From Heterotrichella gracilis (lineage: Eukaryota > Sar > Xanthophyceae > Tribonematales > Xanthonemataceae): a DNA stretch of 20,997 bases. The stretch lies in assembly GCA_032358255.1 (NCBI GenBank), contig JAULBX010029600.1, forward strand, positions 1 through 20,997, read 5' to 3'. Made by a program: the position numbers and the translations under genes. Positions within the stretch are counted from its first letter, which is position 1. Every line of letters starts with the position of its first letter. Under the pieces are notes generated by a model. It had not been told where the DNA came from. It saw nothing but the letters and a program-made list of their open reading frames with translations, and searched no databases. Below are positions 18,301 through 20,997 of the stretch, one piece after another.

Positions 18301-20997
18301 AATGACCTGTGGGAGGGGATTTAGGGTTTAACTTCAGGGTTAAGGAATCTTCAACACAGTGGGGGATGAATTCAGTGTTTAAAATATATGGTCTAGGGGT
18401 TTTCAACAGAGTGCATGATGTGCCCACGTGGGGGATGACCAGTGGGAGGGGGGTTAGGGTTCAGGGTTTAGGGTACTGGGTTTAGGGTTTAGGGATCCTC
18501 CTGCACAGGGCAGTGGGCTTGTGGGGGATGACCTGTGGGGGACAGTGGGGTTGTGGTGTGGGCGTGGTGGTGTGGGGGGCAGGCCATGGTATCGCGGGTG
18601 GGAAGTGGTGGCGGTGGGTGGGTGGGACAAAGTAGGTGACTGAACTGCAATCCTAGACAGACAGAAGTTTCCTCCTCACCTTTACACCCACTTTCTGGTT
18701 GTTCCAGAAGCCAAAGGAACACCCCGCAAACTTCCCGCTAGACCCTATCAGACCCTAGCTCAGGGTTTTCCTCCTCACCTTCCACCGCCACCTTCCGGTT
18801 GTCCCAGGATTTAAAGAAAAACCCTGCAACCCTACAAAACCCTAGCTCAGGGTTTCCCTCCTCACCTTGACCGCCACCTCCCGGTTGTTCCAGGACCCAA
18901 AGTAGACCTTGCCATAGCTACCCACTCCTAGCAAGGGGCCTAGGTGAACGTCGTCAAAGGGGACGGCGTTGGTGGAGGGGCGGAAGGTGCCAAAGGGGTT
19001 GGGGTGGTCGGGGTCAGGCCTGTTAGGTGGGGACAGGAGTGGGTTTGTGTGTGGGAGGGGGGGTTGTGTGCGGGTAGGGGTTGTGGAGGGTGAGGGGGGG
19101 GTGGGGAGGGGGGTGCAGGGTCGGAGAAAAGCACTAGCAGAGATCCCTGGTTTACATCAGTGTGTTCCACCCCTGGCACTACCGATTCGCAAAGAGCAAG
19201 TTACAAGAAGCCGAGACTCATACTGTCGCTGGCCGTGCACAGGCGGGTGTATTAAGGAAGTTGACTGCTCCCACCTCCATAACCACCAGCCCCTATACCC
19301 ACCAAACCCACCGTTCTGGCCACCAAATTGCACAAAAAACGCCAAATACCCCACAATTACACCTGGCTATCCATCTCAACCACCAATATTGACGCGCACC
19401 TAATCCCCTGCTCCCTCCTCGACTGCGCCTCCCTGGTCTCGGTGGATCCCAGGGATTGCAGGGACACGAAGTACAACCCCTGCTTGGCGCGGCTGGCCTG
19501 GGGCATGCATGCGGTGATGGCCACCCCACGCATGTTGTCCCGCACGCTGTCTGTAGCCGCAGACCTGTGGGTGGAATGGGTAATGAATTACCACTGAGGT
19601 CAAATTAGTCGGTTCATGTGGCGCCTCACGCTGTTGGTGTGTGCAATCCTAAACCTTAATTTGATTTAATGTTGGCTTCGGGGCATGCATGCGGTGATGG
19701 CCACGCCGCGCATGTTGTCCCGCACGCTGTCGGTAGCCGCAGACCTGTGGTGTAGAGGGGCATGGTGCGGGTGTACCGTACAAGCAATTTCCCCCAAAAT
19801 GTTAGGAAGGAAACCCAAAATCCCAAACCCTAAAACCCAAACACCACCTGAAGCTCAGCTGAAGGCTGTCCGACAGTTTCCATTGCTTTCCTCCCCGGGA
19901 CGGCCAGAAAACCGTACAATCCCAACGCCCAAACCCTAACCCCCAAACCCTAAACCCCACCTGAAGCTCAGCTGGACGCTGTCCGAAAGCCTCCATTTCT
20001 TGCCCCTCTCGACGGCCCTGGCAGCCGCTTTGCCACTGGACACCGGCAGGGTGAAGGCCTGGTGGTCCGAAATCTGCGCCTGGTACTGGTCCAGCAGGGC
20101 AGGAGGCACGGTGGTGTCGGTGGTGGTGGTGGTGCCGGGAGGGGAGAAGAGGGACCAGAAGCTGTGGCTGGTGGCGTCCTCTTCGCTCATGCCTGCAACA
20201 GGGGTTTTTTGTTTAGGGTTTGAGGTTTAGGATGGTGGCGTCCTGTTCCCTCACGCCTGGCATGCATGAAGCTACCTGCAGTGATAACCAACGCATTCTT
20301 GACATGCTTCCTCTGTAAGGCCAAGTTCACAGTGACCTGCTGCACCCCGCATGTGCAAGGTTGACAGCTGATCTGGCTACTCCGCATTGCCAGAGTGCAT
20401 GCATGAGACTGACCACAAGCCCCCTCACCTGTCGCGCAACACCATGCGGTATTGGCATGATGCATGATGGGCACCTCGGGCCTGGCCACATCACAATGAT
20501 TGACCCCATCCTCCATGTATTTCGCCACTGTTCCATGCAACTCACAGCGCCAGGACGAACCCCCTTGGCGGCGCAAGTGCTAGCCTGTACTGCTAGAACC
20601 CATAGACTCAGAAAAGTATCCCAACCCAGCCCCCCTCACCTGTCGCGCGGCGCCAGGCGCTGTTGGCATACAGGATGGGCCACTCGGGGCGCGCAAGGTC
20701 GCACAGGATGACCCCATCCTCCGCATTCTTCACAGACTCCTCCAGCGCGTCGGTGAGCGACAGCTGGCGGCTGGCCAGCGACCCCGACCCGCGGCTGTCG
20801 TTGCTGGCGATCGAGGCGCTGGTGAGGTCAAAGGACGAGCGCTGGTGGCCGTCGGGGTGCGCGGCGCCGTGGGGCGGCACGTGGCGGGAGGCCACGCTGG
20901 CGTCCCACGCGCTGCGCTGTGCGTCCAGGAGCGCCGAGAGCGAGTGCATGTGGCCATGCGCGGCGACGGCGGCGGGCGTCGGCGCCGCCGGCCGGGC
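15351..20997 (-). CDS. PAS-domain tyrosine-kinase-like protein kinase, 5' end outside the window
   Basis: Probable sensor Ser/Thr kinase: a PAS module next to a TKL (Raf-like) catalytic domain. Minus-strand exons in order: 20997-20640, 20192-19961, 19564-19400, 19019-18866, 18306-18160, 17782-17567, 16904-16767, 16619-16486, 16092-15957 and 15659-15351, with stop TGA. All phases close, giving 662 visible residues. Numbering from the window edge, the PAS region is about 84-240 ('NAEDGVILCDLARPEWPILY', 'ANSAWRRATG', 'GLYFVSLQ'); it lacks the LOV flavin-Cys motif. Kinase: glycine loop 'GVGSYGKVYFG', lysine K303 in 'VAVK', a probable helix-C Glu328, hinge 'WVVLELCTRGSL', catalytic loop 'HADLTPKN' (D447, N452; Ala replaces the Arg of HRD), 'VADFGLS' (D473), 'MPREL' in place of APE, then 'FGVLMWEMYTGERPW' and 'LQRPTF'. 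All core catalytic residues are present. The true N-terminus is beyond 20997. Confidence 0.92.
15855..15892. repeat. Perfect 14-bp inverted repeat made of a splice-donor junction
   Basis: The arms acccaccttgtaca and tgtacaaggtgggt enclose a 10-nt loop. On the minus strand both the true exon end (15957, 'TACAAG|GTGGGT') and the right arm show the same donor junction; the left arm is its reverse complement. It lies in the kinase's last intron, about 65 nt past the donor. Confidence 0.92.
16284..16352 (-). repeat. Decayed copy of the kinase exon (16619-16486) donor edge
   Basis: Pieces such as 'cctccccaacttcccc' and 'gcacatccgccggcc' align with 16466-16535 ('cctccccagcttccc', 'tacacatccccaaa'). 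It lies downstream of the true donor in transcript order, with heptamers between. Confidence 0.7.
17022..17286 (-). repeat. Two tandem copies of the catalytic-loop exon acceptor edge
   Basis: The exon starting at 16904 has copies starting at 17100 and 17283, a spacing of 183-196 bp that includes flanking intron. The nearer copy encodes VCIAREIANGMAHLHSLDIV and HADLTP, keeps a CCCAG acceptor, and then meets TAA at 17022-17020. The farther one is more diverged (TPREIVDGMAHLQSLDIVHA) but stays open longer. Confidence 0.9.
17341..17580 (-). repeat. Tandem copy of the hinge-exon donor edge with flanking intron
   Basis: 'cacgcacagtgagcgggaag' at 17454-17473 copies 'cacgcacgatgagcgggaag' at 17560-17579, the donor edge of the exon ending at 17567. 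Flanking intron is duplicated too: 'tacacccttgagaagggttt' occurs at 17344 and 17500. The unit is about 106-156 bp, depending on the landmark. Confidence 0.82.
18020..18093 (-). repeat. Copy of the helix-C exon donor edge
   Basis: It encodes ATHPNIIRAYKCTVARHE followed by a GTGGGT donor, against ATHPNIIRTYKYTVTKHE in the true exon (18306-18160). No stop codon lies in the copied part. Telomere-like heptamers lie just downstream of its donor (minus strand). Confidence 0.87.
18358..18545 (-). repeat. Short echoes of the helix-C exon acceptor, with heptamer runs
   Basis: 'tgggggatgacctgtggggg' at about 18522-18542 and 'tgggggatgaccagtgggag' at 18429-18448 repeat the acceptor junction at 18294-18316 ('tggggaatgacctgtgggag'); a weaker one starts near 18358. 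Runs of TTTAGGG/GGGTTC units fill 18455-18495. Confidence 0.7.
18667..18817 (-). repeat. Two copies of the glycine-loop/VAVK exon donor edge
   Basis: The landmark 'cctcctcacctt' occurs at 18857 (true donor), 18770 and 18671, a spacing of 87-99 bp. Each copy continues into diverged 'FGSWNNREVAVK'-coding sequence. Intron next to the donor ('ccctagctcagggtttt') is copied as well. Confidence 0.88.
19032..19115 (+). repeat. G-rich tract with quadruplex potential
   Basis: At least eight runs of three or more G occur within about 85 nt of the plus strand. On the minus strand this is the long C/T-rich tract ahead of the acceptor of the glycine-loop exon (19019), so in the pre-mRNA it is a polypyrimidine tract. 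Quadruplex folding, if any, would be on the DNA strand opposite the transcript sequence. Confidence 0.6.
19666..19749 (-). repeat. Copy of a PAS-exon acceptor edge, with intact acceptor
   Basis: It starts at 19744 with CACAG in front, copies the first ~63 nt of the exon beginning at 19564, and differs from it at only three positions, all synonymous (T, R and G codons). After ACMP it leaves homology and reads RSQH then TAA at 19668-19666. Confidence 0.9.
19843..19906 (-). repeat. Copy of the PAS exon (20192-19961) donor edge
   Basis: 'cacctgaagctcagctgaag' and onward repeat 19959-20020 with scattered changes; the GTGGTG donor is still present. CCCTAAA-type heptamers accompany both units. Confidence 0.88.
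20234..20265 (-). repeat. Short copy of the PAS-exon acceptor edge
   Basis: 'ggtggcgtcctgttccctca' plus 'cgcctgg' repeats 20170-20196 ('ggtggcgtcctcttcgctca', 'tgcctgc'). Heptamers (TTTAGGGTTTGAGG) at about 20211-20230 lie between the true acceptor at 20192 and this copy. Confidence 0.75.
20420..20535 (-). repeat. Long decayed copy of the first visible kinase exon's donor edge
   Basis: About 105 nt of exon end plus the GTGAGG donor are copied from 20640-20745. The encoded EDGVNHCDVARPEVPIMHHA can still be aligned to EDGVILCDLARPEWPILYAN, but with many replacements, so this copy is old and not under coding constraint. Confidence 0.85.

Noticed and set aside
18455..18495. Chromosome end suggested by TTTAGGG runs
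   Set aside because: The runs are short, imperfect, present in both orientations, and embedded in introns of an intact gene. They are interstitial, not telomeric.
583..20230. Dinoflagellate origin, suggested by abundant AACCCTAAACCC-type intron sequence
   Set aside because: The introns I placed are canonical GT-AG, and the PUB ligase and TKL kinase are typical of green algae. A chlorophyte fits better, though this is not proven.
20640..20997. LOV photoreceptor identity for the PAS region
   Set aside because: The flavin-binding GRNCRFLQ-type motif with its Cys is absent from the visible PAS exons.

Overview
The window looks like nuclear DNA of a green alga, probably a chlorophycean of the Chlamydomonas/Haematococcus type. 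The reasons are GC-rich exons split by GT-AG introns, plant-type telomere heptamers (TTTAGGG/CCCTAAA) scattered through introns and spacers, TGTAA motifs downstream of stop codons, a plant-type U-box/armadillo (PUB) ubiquitin ligase, and a PAS-linked tyrosine-kinase-like protein kinase with an algal-style 'HADLTPKN' catalytic loop. The lineage is inferred; nothing here names a species.

Layout, left to right. (1) Positions 379-1846, minus strand: the C-terminal part of a fasciclin (FAS1) domain protein; its 5' end is unresolved. (2) 2793-4529, plus: a four-exon gene for a Ser/Pro-rich protein of unknown function, transcribed divergently from the FAS1 gene. (3) 4530-7762: spacer with a diverged two-copy tandem repeat of about 320 bp and small 10-bp repeats. 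(4) 7763-12995, plus: a ten-exon PUB-type E3 ligase (627 aa); every splice phase closes without adjustment. (5) 12996-15350: convergent spacer and 3' UTRs. (6) 15351-20997, minus: ten exons of a PAS plus TKL kinase gene, running off the right edge (662 residues visible). No tRNA, rRNA, CRISPR array or complete mobile element was seen.

The striking feature lies in the introns. Many exon-intron junctions of the ligase and kinase genes have one to three decayed copies of themselves inside the neighbouring intron. Each copy holds the exon edge, often the intact splice site, and some flanking intron, in the same orientation and often with telomere-like heptamers between the units. One junction of the FAS1 gene shows the same. 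At least three copies keep a usable acceptor. In the U-box exon the copy would add 38 in-frame residues. In two kinase introns the copy runs into a stop codon within 26 codons, as a poison exon would. One copy forms a perfect 14-bp hairpin carrying the splice donor. These echoes look like recurrent junction-spanning tandem duplications, and they are the best candidate here for an undescribed phenomenon.

The genes have no obvious shared pathway. A ubiquitin ligase and a sensor kinase lying tail to tail could both be signalling components, but adjacency alone is weak evidence in such a genome.
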